This document shows, in pieces, positions 16,054 to 25,176 of a stretch of 64,000 nt of DNA (position 1 is the first letter of the stretch; every line of letters starts with the position of its first letter). Source of the stretch: Prevotella sp. (GTDB lineage: Bacteria > Bacteroidota > Bacteroidia > Bacteroidales > Bacteroidaceae); assembly GCA_017410365.1 (NCBI GenBank), contig JAFQQY010000014.1, positions 19,326-83,325 on the forward strand. The letters are read 5' to 3'. The translations under genes were made by a program, and so were the position numbers. The notes under the pieces are model-generated. The model had not been told where the DNA came from. It was given only the letters and a program-made list of their open reading frames with translations, and did not search any database.

Positions 16054-16752
16054 ATGTTCAGGTATTATCTAAATAGATTAGGAAGATTGCTATCTTCTCT
16101 TCCCATTACAATATATTTCAACTTTCACTACCTTCCATTTCTGCAAGCCGTAAAATTGCCAATATGGCTCAGAAAAGCAGAATTGAAGAAAATGAAAGGT
16201 AAAATTATTATTGATTGTGACAATATAAGATCAGGAATGATAACTCTAGGTTTTAGAGATGTCAGTATTTATCCTAATACAGGTATAATGTGGGAGAACA
16301 AAGGTGGAACTGTAGTTTTTAAGGGGGAATGTAATGTTGGGAATGCCTCATACCTTTCTTTTGGTAAAAATGCCACCGTGGAGTTTGGTAATAAGTTCTG
16401 TTGCAATGCTGCGTTCAAACTTGTTTCTTTTCGTAACGTGAGGTTTGGAGAAAGTGTTAGCTTTGGTTGGGATGTGATTGTGATGGATACGAATTTCCAT
16501 CCGCTTTATGACATGAAACAAGAAAAATTCAAGAAAGCAAGTGGACCGATAACTATTGGCGATTACAATTGGTTTGGTACGGGTTGCAAAATCATGCATG
16601 ATGTCAATACTCCTGAAAGATGTATTTTCGGAATGGGGTGTATAATAACAAGAAATAGTGAAATGAAATCTTATTGCCTTATGGGGGGCTCTCCTGTCAA
16701 GATTCTCACAGAAAATGTGATGAGAGACTTTGCACATGACGAAGATGAATGA
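16054..16752 (+). CDS. Left-handed beta-helix acyltransferase (hexapeptide repeat)
   Basis: 232 residues. Repeating hexapeptide-like segments run from about residue 70 (VSIYPNTGIMWENKGGTVVF, then GECNVGNASYLSFGKN, VEFGNKFCCN), with DTNFHPLYD in the region where the catalytic His usually sits and GPITIGDYNWFGTGCKIM toward the end. This is the pattern of WcaF/maltose-O-acetyltransferase-like enzymes that acetylate polysaccharide sugars. The N-terminal 50 residues are basic and partly hydrophobic (IYFNFHYLPFLQAVKLP), perhaps a membrane-associated helix. Likely decorates the repeat unit. It is 15 bp after the GT2 gene. Confidence 0.82.
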   Translation: MFRYYLNRLGRLLSSLPITIYFNFHYLPFLQAVKLPIWLRKAELKKMKGKIIIDCDNIRSGMITLGFRDVSIYPNTGIMWENKGGTVVFKGECNVGNASYLSFGKNATVEFGNKFCCNAAFKLVSFRNVRFGESVSFGWDVIVMDTNFHPLYDMKQEKFKKASGPITIGDYNWFGTGCKIMHDVNTPERCIFGMGCIITRNSEMKSYCLMGGSPVKILTENVMRDFAHDEDE

Positions 16753-16848
16753 TTATTAATTGGATTGGAGTAAATTAACCAGAACACAATATCATTTACT
16801 ATATTGCGTTATTATAGTAAAATAATATCATCTAATTATACATTGTAG

Positions 16849-18030
16849 TTGAAATCAGTAGCATTCATAGAAGAAGCCTTTATGGGAAGCACATTGCCTC
16901 TTGCAAAACAGTTTTGCAAGAATGGTTACGGCGTTGACATCTACTATCTAAGAGATTTTATCAAGGAACCCGAGGGAACTTACTGTGAATATACCGCAAG
17001 CAAAGACCGGATTACTTCTATACCGGATGACCGTCTCTGCGAAATAAGGGAATATGTTGGTGGCAATAATATCAACATATACTTGGTGCGACTCATGCGC
17101 CCCTTTGAGTCTGTGCCGGTTATAAGAAATATCGCCGGTTATATCATGAATCGCCATTTGAAACAGATGACAGAATTCATTGACTCAAAAGACTATGAAT
17201 TTGTAAATGTAATTTCCAACTACAATACCGACCGCTTTACAAAAATAATTCCTTATCTTAAGAGTAAGACCGTTTTGTCGCTGCATGAAGTATGGAACCA
17301 TTATCAGCCGTCAACAAAACCGTCAAGACTTCTCCGTGCAGCAATTAAGAAAGGAATAGATATAGTGGTGTTCTCACAAAACAGCTATAACGACATATTA
17401 AAGATAGAAGGCATTGACAGAGAAAAAGTCTCAGTTATTCCATTTGGTCTGTTTGAATCTTACGGTTCACTGAAACCGGCTGCGCCAAAAGAGTCTTTGC
17501 CCCCAAAATATTTTCTGTTCTATGGCTATATAGTGCCGTATAAAGGTTTGTCGCTAATTAAGGAAGCCGTTGACATCTTAGGCGAAAGACTGAAAGATTA
17601 TAAGATTGTATTGGCTGGCGATGGTAACGACCCCGTATTGCATCAAGTATCAGACGACAATCGCTATATCACCATACCCAGATACATTTCCAACAGTGAA
17701 CTTGCTTACTTGATTAGCAACGCCTATGCCGTGCTATGTCCTTATAAAACAGTCTCGCAAAGTGGGATACCACAAACTGCCTTTGTCTTCAATACACCCA
17801 TTATAGCATCCGACCTTAAAGGATTCAAGGAAATAATAGACAAAGACAACGGCCTGTTCTTTAAATGCAACGATGCGAAAGGACTTGCTGAGGCCATGCT
17901 GAAACTAATAAATGACAGCATGCTGAGAAACAGACTATCCGACAATATAAAGGCATTCGACGTCCAACATCCGTCATTCGATTGGAATAACATATACAGC
18001 TTATACAAGAATCATTTTCTAAAACAATGA
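16849..18030 (+). CDS. Glycosyltransferase family 4-like, TTG start
   Basis: 393 residues with a GT-B fold: the N-terminal Rossmann half begins KSVAFIEEAFMGSTLPLAKQ; the C-terminal half has FLFYGYIVPYKGLSLI, VLAGDGND near residue 262 and the family box with QSGIPQTAFVFNTPIIASD and an E in FKEIID. The frame has no ATG early enough: the first Met is residue 12, which would delete the first beta strand, so TTG at 16849 is the likely start. This is rare in the window and could also be a mutated ATG. It is separated from the acyltransferase by 96 bp, so initiation may be weak. Confidence 0.82.
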   Translation: MKSVAFIEEAFMGSTLPLAKQFCKNGYGVDIYYLRDFIKEPEGTYCEYTASKDRITSIPDDRLCEIREYVGGNNINIYLVRLMRPFESVPVIRNIAGYIMNRHLKQMTEFIDSKDYEFVNVISNYNTDRFTKIIPYLKSKTVLSLHEVWNHYQPSTKPSRLLRAAIKKGIDIVVFSQNSYNDILKIEGIDREKVSVIPFGLFESYGSLKPAAPKESLPPKYFLFYGYIVPYKGLSLIKEAVDILGERLKDYKIVLAGDGNDPVLHQVSDDNRYITIPRYISNSELAYLISNAYAVLCPYKTVSQSGIPQTAFVFNTPIIASDLKGFKEIIDKDNGLFFKCNDAKGLAEAMLKLINDSMLRNRLSDNIKAFDVQHPSFDWNNIYSLYKNHFLKQ

Positions 18031-18146
18031 CATTTTCATTACCTTTCATAATCTTGAAATCAACAGTTAACGGCAATAATTATAAATATCAACCTATTCT
18101 CTCTGACTTTATCACCAGAATAGCACTATCTTCCAATAAAAAGTAG

Positions 18147-18154
18147 TATATTTG
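18147..18154 (+). promoter_or_regulatory. -7 box of the second polysaccharide transcription unit
   Basis: TATATTTG within the 249-bp gap between 18031 and 18279. The predicted leader of about 118 nt includes two small hairpins (GTCTTTTTAAAAGAC near 18190, AAACCAGC-type stem around 18237-18262). It suggests that genes from wecB onward can be transcribed separately. Confidence 0.6.
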
Positions 18155-18279
18155 CATCTTTAATTGCAAAACGAGCAAACTATTTCATGTCTTTTTAAAA
18201 GACACAATAAATTAACATTTGCAACGTTATTATATAAAACGCAGCAACTGCTGGTTTTATAATAGAGAACACCATAATA

Positions 18280-19428
18280 ATGAAAACGATAATGCTTGTT
18301 TTCGGAACACGTCCTGAAGCCATCAAGATGTGCCCTCTTGTAAAAAAGTTACAAGAGCATATCGATGACTTCAAAACTATTGTATGTGTAACCGGTCAGC
18401 ATCGGGAAATGCTCGATCAGGTTCTCACTATATTTGACGTTAAGCCCGATTACGACCTGAACATAATGAAACAAGGACAGGACCTCTATGACATCACAGC
18501 ACGCGTACTTACCGGCATGCGTGACATATTAAAAGAGACACGTCCAGACATTGTACTTGTACATGGCGATACCACAACATCTACAGCTGCCGCACTTGCA
18601 GCCTTCTATCAGCAGATTCCTGTTGGTCATGTAGAAGCAGGACTGCGCACAAACGACATCTACAGTCCATGGCCAGAAGAGATGAACCGCCAGATAACAA
18701 GTCGTATTGCAACATATAACTTTGCCCCCACTCCTTTGTCTGAACAGAATCTAAAGGAGGAAAAGGCGATGGGACAAATATTTGTTACAGGCAACACTGT
18801 TATTGACGCACTACACTTGGTTGTCAATAAACTCAACACCGATACCCAATTAAACAAGCAACTTGATGATGTGCTCCTTGATTCTGGCTATGATGTAAGC
18901 AGGCTCAAAGACGGCAGACGTCTCGTTCTTATCACCGGACACAGAAGAGAGAACTTCGGCGAGGGCTTCATAAACATGTGCAATGCAATCAGAGATCTGA
19001 AGAACAAGTATTCAGATGTTGATTTCGTATATCCGATGCACCTGAATCCAAATGTCCGCAAGCCAATCCATGAGGTTTTCGGCGAAGATTTAAGCAATCT
19101 CGGCAACATGTTCTTCATTGAACCGCTCCAATATCTTGAGTTTGTTTATCTGATGGAGAAGTCAACTATTGTTCTTACCGACTCTGGAGGCATCCAAGAA
19201 GAAGCGCCAGGATTGGGCAAACCAGTTCTTGTTATGAGAGATACAACGGAGCGGCCAGAAGCTTTAGCATCAGGAACAGTCCGACTGGTAGGAACCAATT
19301 ATGATAAGATAATGACAGAGGTAAGCACCCTGCTTGATAGCAAAGAGGCTTACGACCTTATGAGCAAGGCTGTCAATCCGTATGGAGATGGCAAGGCCTG
19401 CGAGAGAATAATAGAGGCTCTTAAATAA
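18280..19428 (+). CDS. wecB: UDP-N-acetylglucosamine 2-epimerase (non-hydrolysing)
   Basis: 382 residues. Starts MKTIMLVFGTRPEAIKMCPL, the defining N-terminus of this family; also VHGDTTTSTAAALAAFYQ, GHVEAGLRTND, YSPWPEEMNRQ, ITGHRRENFG and TDSGGIQEEAPGLGKP with the catalytic and UDP-binding residues. It converts UDP-GlcNAc to UDP-ManNAc in the cytoplasm. No UDP-ManNAc dehydrogenase (WecC) is in the window, so the polymer probably contains ManNAc itself, or the oxidising enzyme lies elsewhere. First gene of the second unit of the locus. Confidence 0.96.
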   Translation: MKTIMLVFGTRPEAIKMCPLVKKLQEHIDDFKTIVCVTGQHREMLDQVLTIFDVKPDYDLNIMKQGQDLYDITARVLTGMRDILKETRPDIVLVHGDTTTSTAAALAAFYQQIPVGHVEAGLRTNDIYSPWPEEMNRQITSRIATYNFAPTPLSEQNLKEEKAMGQIFVTGNTVIDALHLVVNKLNTDTQLNKQLDDVLLDSGYDVSRLKDGRRLVLITGHRRENFGEGFINMCNAIRDLKNKYSDVDFVYPMHLNPNVRKPIHEVFGEDLSNLGNMFFIEPLQYLEFVYLMEKSTIVLTDSGGIQEEAPGLGKPVLVMRDTTERPEALASGTVRLVGTNYDKIMTEVSTLLDSKEAYDLMSKAVNPYGDGKACERIIEALK

Positions 19429-19442
19429 TAATACATTTAGGT

Positions 19443-20528
19443 ATGCGAATAGCATTAATAGATGCCAGTTTCCCTATAAATACAAGAAATCAGAAATACA
19501 TTGATTCCTTGCGGAAAAACTATCCTGATGCCGACATAAAAGTTATAGCATGGAAACGCGACGACATAGAACGCAGCATTCCGGAATATCACGATGTTTA
19601 CTATTCCAAGGCCGCTTATGGTAATCTTGTTGTAAAATTGCTGAAACTAAAAGGTTTTTACAACTTTATCATTGAGAGACTTAAGCAGTTTCAACCAGAC
19701 GTTATCATTGCATCCCATTGGGAAGCATTGCTTATGGCGCCTGCCAACCTGAAAAGTAGTCCATTAATCATATATGAGAATCTGGATGTACCTACCGGTC
19801 CTTATCCGATAAGAAAGTTGACTGAAATACTTGAGAAAAGGAAACTTAGGAAAACAAACTTGATTGTACATGCCTCAAGATTTTTCAAGGAACTCTATCC
19901 TCTTGACATTCCACAGATTGTGATTGAGAATAAGACACAGTTCTATTTCGATATAACAGAGAATAACATTCATGAACCGCTTGTATTCTCATACATTGGC
20001 ACCGTGAGATACAGGGATATTTTCAAGAATTTCCTCACTGCATGTAATAGTTTCGATAACATCCAAGTCAAGGTCTTTGGTTCTGGCCAAGACTTGAATT
20101 ATTTAAAGGAGTTTGCCGCCAACATGAAGAACGTTTCTTTCTATGGCGCATACAACTTTTCCCAGATTCCCTCACTCTACGAATCGTCAGATGTTGTGTG
20201 GGCTGCATATCCGAATAAAGACTTTAATGTGGTTTATGCAATATCCAACAAGTTCCATGAGTCTTTGTCATGCGGCAAACCTTGCATATACGCCGACAAC
20301 ACCAAATTAGGCGATTATGTCAGGCAGCACGGCATAGGCTACACCGTTGACCCATATTCTGTTGACGATATCAAGAAAGTTATCAGTCACATCATTGACA
20401 ATAAAGACGAGTTGGCCGAGTATAAAAGAACCATAACCAAACACAAGGCAGACGAGAAAAGTTGGGATGACGATTTCATGCAAATTGTTGACTTCATAAA
20501 CTCAAATGTAAAATACTCAACAAAGTAA
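19443..20528 (+). CDS. Glycosyltransferase, GT-B fold (GT4-like)
   Basis: 361 residues. N-terminal strand MRIALIDASFPINTRNQKY, a DVIIASHWEALLMAP segment near residue 83, and a C-terminal nucleotide-sugar half with FSYIGTVRYRDIFKNFL, VFGSG and HESLSCGKPCIYAD around residue 265-280. The conserved E-x7-E is degenerate, so family number is uncertain. It begins 14 bp after wecB and is followed after 15 bp by the next transferase. Presumed to add one residue of the repeat unit. Confidence 0.8.
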   Translation: MRIALIDASFPINTRNQKYIDSLRKNYPDADIKVIAWKRDDIERSIPEYHDVYYSKAAYGNLVVKLLKLKGFYNFIIERLKQFQPDVIIASHWEALLMAPANLKSSPLIIYENLDVPTGPYPIRKLTEILEKRKLRKTNLIVHASRFFKELYPLDIPQIVIENKTQFYFDITENNIHEPLVFSYIGTVRYRDIFKNFLTACNSFDNIQVKVFGSGQDLNYLKEFAANMKNVSFYGAYNFSQIPSLYESSDVVWAAYPNKDFNVVYAISNKFHESLSCGKPCIYADNTKLGDYVRQHGIGYTVDPYSVDDIKKVISHIIDNKDELAEYKRTITKHKADEKSWDDDFMQIVDFINSNVKYSTK

Positions 20529-20543
20529 GAACGACAATCGTAT

Positions 20544-21473
20544 ATGGCAGTAAACATAGCAACCATACTCACATGCTACAACAGGATTGAAAAGACAAAA
20601 AGATGCTTGGAAAGCCTCTTTATGGCAGAAAATGCCTACAACTCAGCATGTGATACAGAGAAGAAAATCGTCTTGTCGATATTCTTGACAGACGATGCCT
20701 GCAATGACGGCACTTCTGATATGGTTCGCGAAGTTTGTAAAAACCATGAACTTCATATCATCAATGGCAATGGGAAATGCTATTGGGCCGGAGGTATGCG
20801 ACTGGCATGGTCTGAGGCTTTAAAAGAGAAAGATAGATGGAATTTTTATCTGCTTTTAAACGATGACATAAAAATGAAGTCTAATGTATTTGAGGAGTTG
20901 TTCTACACGCACAACTACTCAGTCAGTACATTAGGCAAACCGGGAATCTATTCCGGCATTACCTGCGACATAGATAATGACAAGATAATAACATATAGCG
21001 GTGATGTTTTTGAATCGAATGCAAAAGCCAAGTGGCGCCGTTTGGGGCCGTCAGAAAAACCGCAAATAGTGCATCAGACAAATGCAAATATATTGTTGAT
21101 TGCAAAAGAAGTCGTTGACAATGTTGGAATATTCCACCAAGGTTATATCCATGGTTGTGCCGATTATGACTATTGCATGAGTGTTGCCAAACAAGGTTTC
21201 ACGACGCTTATAACCGCCAGAGTATGCGGTGAATGTGAATATGACCATATAGAAGACGGTTTAGAGACAAAAAGACTAATGCAGATGCCACTGAAAGAAA
21301 GGATGGCTTATGTGTATGCACCTACCCATTCCGACAAGGACTATCTGCTATTTGTCAAGCGTAACATTCCGAGGAAATACCTCATCAGTTGGACGTTGAG
21401 AAAAATAAGGATGTTCGCGCCTCATCTATACTACCAGATTTGTAAAGCAAGAAAAATAGACACATATACTTAG
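20544..21473 (+). CDS. Glycosyltransferase family 2 (rhamnosyltransferase-like)
   Basis: 309 residues. NIATILTCYNRIEKTKRCLESL at the start, IFLTDDACNDGTSDM near residue 49, NGKCYWAGGMRLAW near 75 and LLLNDDIKMK with the DxD-type pair near 105; later HGCADYDYCM fits the acceptor-site motif seen in WbbL-like GT2 enzymes. Two bp separate it from the next gene. The acceptor is unknown. Confidence 0.86.
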   Translation: MAVNIATILTCYNRIEKTKRCLESLFMAENAYNSACDTEKKIVLSIFLTDDACNDGTSDMVREVCKNHELHIINGNGKCYWAGGMRLAWSEALKEKDRWNFYLLLNDDIKMKSNVFEELFYTHNYSVSTLGKPGIYSGITCDIDNDKIITYSGDVFESNAKAKWRRLGPSEKPQIVHQTNANILLIAKEVVDNVGIFHQGYIHGCADYDYCMSVAKQGFTTLITARVCGECEYDHIEDGLETKRLMQMPLKERMAYVYAPTHSDKDYLLFVKRNIPRKYLISWTLRKIRMFAPHLYYQICKARKIDTYT

Positions 21474-21475
21474 AT

Positions 21476-22234
21476 ATGGGCAAACGAATAATAGTATCCG
21501 TTGTAATGCCACTCTACAACTGTGAGAGATATGTTGCAGAGGCTATCGACTCGGTTCGTGAGCAAACGTTCACCAACTGGGAACTGATTGTTGTTGATGA
21601 CGGATGCACAGACAAGTCGTGCGAGATAGTGCAAGAATATGCGAAGAATGACAAGCGCATTAAGTTGCTTCACAATCCTTCCCCCAACCGCATGCCTTCA
21701 TCGCCACGCAACATTGGCATTCAGGCAGCAACGGGCCGATATATAGCATTCCTCGACTCTGACGATATTTGGCTAAAAGACAAGCTTAGACAGCAGTTGG
21801 AAATGTTCAAGGACAAGCGTACCGCTGTTGTATATTCTGATTATGAGAAGATTGACGAGCACAGCCATCGCTCTGCACGTATCGTAAAAGCGCCACGCTA
21901 TACCGACTATCAGCGTCTGCTATACAGCAATGTCATTGGCAATCTTACAGGCATATTCGACGTGTCAAAGGTGGGCAAGAAATACTATCTCGACATACAC
22001 CACGAAGATTATGCCTTCTGGCTTTCAATCCTCAAAAAGGGATATATCGCACGCAGTACAAAAACAATCACGGCTCTCTATCGCGAACACAGCAATTCAT
22101 TGTCATCCAACAAACTGCGCAACATGTCGTGGCAGTGGCACATTCTGAGGAAAGTAGAAAACATAAATCTCCTACGCTCGTCAATATATTTTATTACATA
22201 CTTGATAAAAGGGTTCATGAAGAGCATAATATAA
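21476..22234 (+). CDS. Glycosyltransferase family 2
   Basis: 252 residues. IVSVVMPLYNCERYVAEAID, LIVVDDGCTDKS, and the metal site YIAFLDSDDIWLKDK near residue 90 are classic GT2 motifs. The later HHEDYAFWLSILKKGY region matches the ED-type catalytic box. The closely related length and motifs are those of capsule transferases such as WcaA/EpsE types. It ends the plus-strand locus, just before a bidirectional terminator. Confidence 0.9.
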   Translation: MGKRIIVSVVMPLYNCERYVAEAIDSVREQTFTNWELIVVDDGCTDKSCEIVQEYAKNDKRIKLLHNPSPNRMPSSPRNIGIQAATGRYIAFLDSDDIWLKDKLRQQLEMFKDKRTAVVYSDYEKIDEHSHRSARIVKAPRYTDYQRLLYSNVIGNLTGIFDVSKVGKKYYLDIHHEDYAFWLSILKKGYIARSTKTITALYREHSNSLSSNKLRNMSWQWHILRKVENINLLRSSIYFITYLIKGFMKSII

Positions 22235-22256
22235 GTACCTTTGCCCGTATAACAAC

Positions 22257-22287
22257 AAAAAAGAGTGACCCAACGTCACTCTTTTCT
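22257..22287. terminator. Bidirectional terminator at the end of the polysaccharide locus
   Basis: AAAAGAGTGAC (22259-22269), loop CCAAC, GTCACTCTTTT (22275-22285), T-run after and A-run before. It ends both the plus-strand glycosyltransferase genes and the minus-strand sugar transferase. Confidence 0.9.
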
Positions 22288-22293
22288 TATCTA

Positions 22294-22887
22294 TTAGAAT
22301 TTCTTTCCAAATACTATGCTGGTAAATGTCATCCAGAGAATCTTTGCGTCAAACCACAACGAACCGTGCTCTAAATAATAAAGGTCGAGTTCCAAACGCT
22401 TCAGCATCTTTTCCATGGTGTCCGTATAGCCATTATACAATGTTGCATAAGAGGTAACACCCGGACGTATCTGATATAATTGTTCATATCTTGAATCATG
22501 CTGCATTATCTGGTCAATAAAGAATTTGCGTTCTGGTCTTGGACCGATAAAAGACATGTCTCCAATAAGTACATTCCATAATTGCGGCAATTCGTCTAAG
22601 TGATGCTCTCGCAGGTATAGACCGATCTTTGTAAGTCTGTCATCTTCTTGATGTTTATATAATGCCGGTCCAGTTTTCTCTGCATCCATTCTCATGCTCC
22701 TGAACTTGTATATCATAAATGGCTTGCCCTTATAACCAATTCTTTCCTGTACAAATATTGCATCACCTCCGTCTTCTCTTTTTATAGCAAAATAGCATAT
22801 TAAGAAAAGCGGCGAAAATACAATCAAGCAAAAGAACGCAATAATAATATCTAATATCCTTTTTATAAATTGTTCAAAAGCATTCAT
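22294..22887 (-). CDS. Initiating undecaprenyl-phosphate sugar transferase (PglC/WcaJ C-terminal type)
   Basis: 197 residues from ATG 22887. One N-terminal re-entrant/membrane helix (IIIAFFCLIVFSPLFLICYFA), then FVQERIGYKGKPFMIYKFRSM, LREHHLDELPQLWNVLIGDMSFIGPRPE and RPGVTSYATL, which are the signature boxes of monotopic phosphoglycosyl transferases. It is the short form, with only the catalytic domain. It transfers a sugar-1-phosphate to undecaprenyl phosphate, starting repeat-unit assembly on the inner membrane. It is convergent with the plus-strand locus and lies 108 bp downstream of a lipoprotein and wzi genes, so the initiating step is transcribed apart from the other assembly genes. Confidence 0.93.
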   Translation of the reverse strand: MNAFEQFIKRILDIIIAFFCLIVFSPLFLICYFAIKREDGGDAIFVQERIGYKGKPFMIYKFRSMRMDAEKTGPALYKHQEDDRLTKIGLYLREHHLDELPQLWNVLIGDMSFIGPRPERKFFIDQIMQHDSRYEQLYQIRPGVTSYATLYNGYTDTMEKMLKRLELDLYYLEHGSLWFDAKILWMTFTSIVFGKKF

Positions 22888-22995
22888 CACATTTGTTATT
22901 TTATAATAAATAACTCTAATTTACAATATTTATTGCATGATATATAGCTATTTTTACTTTTTCAGGGTGCTTCGTTGTTATGGTAACTTATTCTA

Positions 22996-23427
22996 CTAAT
23001 ATTTTCTGAAGTTTAGACGTACCAAGTTTGACTGTAGTACCATCTTGTTTGAATTTAGATGTTCTATTGTGAAAGTTTCCAATAAACTATTTACACCATA
23101 CTTTTTTAGCAAATTAACATCAGTTACTTTTATGTCCGAAGAATCACGGTAAAGGATGTATGGGTTGCTTAAAATAAGATTGTCGTCTGTATTTTCAAAA
23201 TCATATAATATTTCTCCTGAGGGTTCTTTTGTAGAACGAGTAACCAATAAATTAAAATTAAAAGCCCAGAAAATACCAGAATCGCGCATATTTACTGAAT
23301 GCCCATTAGCTAAAGTGTCAATGGATGATAACTGCCAATATCCATCAAGAGCTCCATTGTCAGAAGAATCTAATGTGCATGATGTTATCATTATCAATGA
23401 TAAAGTGAAATATAATAATCTTCTCAT
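22996..23427 (-). CDS. Lipocalin-like lipoprotein of unknown function
   Basis: 143 residues. Lipoprotein signal with lipobox around LIMITSC (Cys at about residue 17). The mature part begins with LDGYWQLSSIDTL and continues in alternating strands, ending in MVLQSNLVRLNFRKY, a layout resembling lipocalin-like lipoproteins of Bacteroidales. No catalytic motif seen. It follows the Wzi-like gene by 8 bp, so both probably form an operon and may work together at the outer membrane in polysaccharide attachment, which is inference. Confidence 0.72.
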   Translation of the reverse strand: MRRLLYFTLSLIMITSCTLDSSDNGALDGYWQLSSIDTLANGHSVNMRDSGIFWAFNFNLLVTRSTKEPSGEILYDFENTDDNLILSNPYILYRDSSDIKVTDVNLLKKYGVNSLLETFTIEHLNSNKMVLQSNLVRLNFRKY

Positions 23428-23435
23428 TTCTTTGC

Positions 23436-25004
23436 TTATAAATCAAAAATACCAGTTTTGGTTAATGTAAGTTGAATGCCGTGGTTGTCTCCATAAATGC
23501 TTCCATGGTCAAATCCGTATGCCCCTCGTATGCTCCATCCTCCATATAGGAAATTGTCAGGACATTTATAGATGGCTTCGGCTAATACACTCACATTATG
23601 TTTGGGATTTGTATATGGAGACTTATATGTCCCCCAACCTTTCTGGTAAGTAGTTAAGACTCTATAGTGCAGATTAGGAAGAGGGTCGCCGCTTAATCCG
23701 AGGTGGAAGGCATAAAAACGATTGTTTTTGATTTCTATCTTTCCGTCTTCATTATATATTGGTGAGAGGTAGAGTGGGTTGCCTATAACCTGTCCCCAAT
23801 GTTGCCAACCTGGGTAAATGGAATTGTTGTAATAATCGTCAACTCCTCCTATATGTCCTGATACATTCTCGTTGTGGTCGTGATATATAGGACCACTCTG
23901 ATACTTTGAGTACAGATACTCAAACACAACATTGTTCATATAGCGGAAGTCTTTTAGTTTGACTTCAGCACCAAGCATCATGTCTTTAAAATCGTATAGA
24001 ATATATCGGTTGTCTTTCCTTACTTTATTATCTTTGCCTTCTTCATAACCATCGTAATCGAGGAAGAACATAGATGAGTGGTCTTCAAAGAAGTGCTCTC
24101 CATATATGCCTAAATACCATTTGTCATAGTCAAAGTTTAAGCGTGTCATCCAGTTTCCTAAATGATTGCCTGATACATTTTTGTAGTTTTCTTCAGGGGT
24201 ATCAGAACCGCCAGGAATGAATGCATCCCAAAATGCTCCTAGACCATTTTTGTTTTCTATAACGTCTAGTGCCCCTCCCTCAACTCCAGTTACATTAAAA
24301 GATGTTCCGCCAAATTGGCATGCCATTTCTAATCCTAATTCAAGAGAGAAATGCTGCCATTTGTTTTCATTTCCTATTTTAATAAATCCTGCTTTGCTAT
24401 GGAACAGAATGTCTTTTGCATATTTGTTACCAGAAGAAGCGGCAAAATCTTCTTGCCAATTGTTATCTGTCATCTTTCCATATGCAATATGACCTTTTAC
24501 ACTTACCCAATTGTTCAGAATCGGTAATGTCCAATATTCAGGTAGAGATAATCTTACTTGGGGAATGGGGCGCGCATTGATACCAAGAGTTTGCGAACCG
24601 CTGCTTAACTCCTGATTCTTTAGCTCCATCGGCATTTGTTTGCTGCCAACAGTTAGCAGACCTTTTTTCCAACCGACTTCTCCATATGCCTGCTGAATAA
24701 TAAAATTGCTTGTGTAGTTATAAGTAGTGGCAATGTCTATACCATAGCCAATAGCCCATTCTCTCAAAGAATCCGTTTCAATAGGGCGCTCGATGCCCAC
24801 TCGTAGATGCCCATTTTGCTTATCTAATGAACTCAATCCGTATTTGTTTGCATTCAGCCATAACGGTGTGTGGTCTCCAAAAGACGATGACATCTCTGCC
24901 GACAAATTATATTCAAGCCCATTGGTCAATAGTCCTTGGGCCTTAATATCTAATATGCCGCTCAATAAGAGTATTATATATATAGTATATCTTTGGATTC
25001 TCAT
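23436..25004 (-). CDS. wzi: Capsule assembly Wzi-family outer membrane protein
   Basis: 522 residues with a signal peptide (IYIILLLSGILDIKAQ). The mature N-terminus GLEYNLSAEMSSSFGDHTPLWL and the many alternating aromatic strands (for example NWMTRLNFDYDKWYLGIYGE, ending in IQLTLTKTGIFDL) fit the Wzi family beta-barrel that binds capsular polysaccharide at the cell surface. Size is right for Bacteroidota members. The gene is first of three on the minus strand and its -7 box lies so close that the mRNA leader would be only 2-4 nt. Links the locus to a surface-retained capsule. Confidence 0.85.
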   Translation of the reverse strand: MRIQRYTIYIILLLSGILDIKAQGLLTNGLEYNLSAEMSSSFGDHTPLWLNANKYGLSSLDKQNGHLRVGIERPIETDSLREWAIGYGIDIATTYNYTSNFIIQQAYGEVGWKKGLLTVGSKQMPMELKNQELSSGSQTLGINARPIPQVRLSLPEYWTLPILNNWVSVKGHIAYGKMTDNNWQEDFAASSGNKYAKDILFHSKAGFIKIGNENKWQHFSLELGLEMACQFGGTSFNVTGVEGGALDVIENKNGLGAFWDAFIPGGSDTPEENYKNVSGNHLGNWMTRLNFDYDKWYLGIYGEHFFEDHSSMFFLDYDGYEEGKDNKVRKDNRYILYDFKDMMLGAEVKLKDFRYMNNVVFEYLYSKYQSGPIYHDHNENVSGHIGGVDDYYNNSIYPGWQHWGQVIGNPLYLSPIYNEDGKIEIKNNRFYAFHLGLSGDPLPNLHYRVLTTYQKGWGTYKSPYTNPKHNVSVLAEAIYKCPDNFLYGGWSIRGAYGFDHGSIYGDNHGIQLTLTKTGIFDL

Positions 25005-25012
25005 TTGTTATG

Positions 25013-25020
25013 CAAAGGTA
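25013..25020 (-). promoter_or_regulatory. -7 box of the wzi operon
   Basis: Minus strand TACCTTTG ends 9 bp before the ATG at 25004, predicting an almost leaderless mRNA. Confidence 0.65.
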
Positions 25021-25070
25021 ACCATAAAAACCGAAAGAAGTCTTCTTTGAAAACATTTTTTTTAAAAGAA

Positions 25071-25106
25071 TAGGGATTTCCCCACCACTATTTAGGGATT
25101 TTCCCT
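25071..25106 (+). promoter_or_regulatory. Paired TAGGGA direct repeats, 22 bp apart
   Basis: TAGGGATTTCCCC at 25071 and TAGGGATTTTCCCT at 25093; the two copies start 22 bp apart and the second starts 36 bp before the -7 box at 25129. Exactly the same spacing (22 and 36) occurs at 58818-58883 before another exported protein gene. Two direct repeats two helical turns apart is the layout used by LytTR-type regulators; that link is inference. Confidence 0.7.
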
Positions 25107-25128
25107 TGTGCCAAAACTAAAATGTTGC

Positions 25129-25136
25129 TAAATTTG
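25129..25136 (+). promoter_or_regulatory. -7 box of the basic secreted protein gene
   Basis: TAAATTTG; transcription expected near 25143, leader about 34 nt. Confidence 0.65.
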
Positions 25137-25176
25137 CAGCAGATAAAAATAAATGGAAGTTTAACAAATAAATATT

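Noticed and set aside
25071-25106. Reading the TAGGGA sites as simple terminators
   Set aside because: They are short, lie upstream of a promoter and keep the same spacing at a second locus, which fits operators better.
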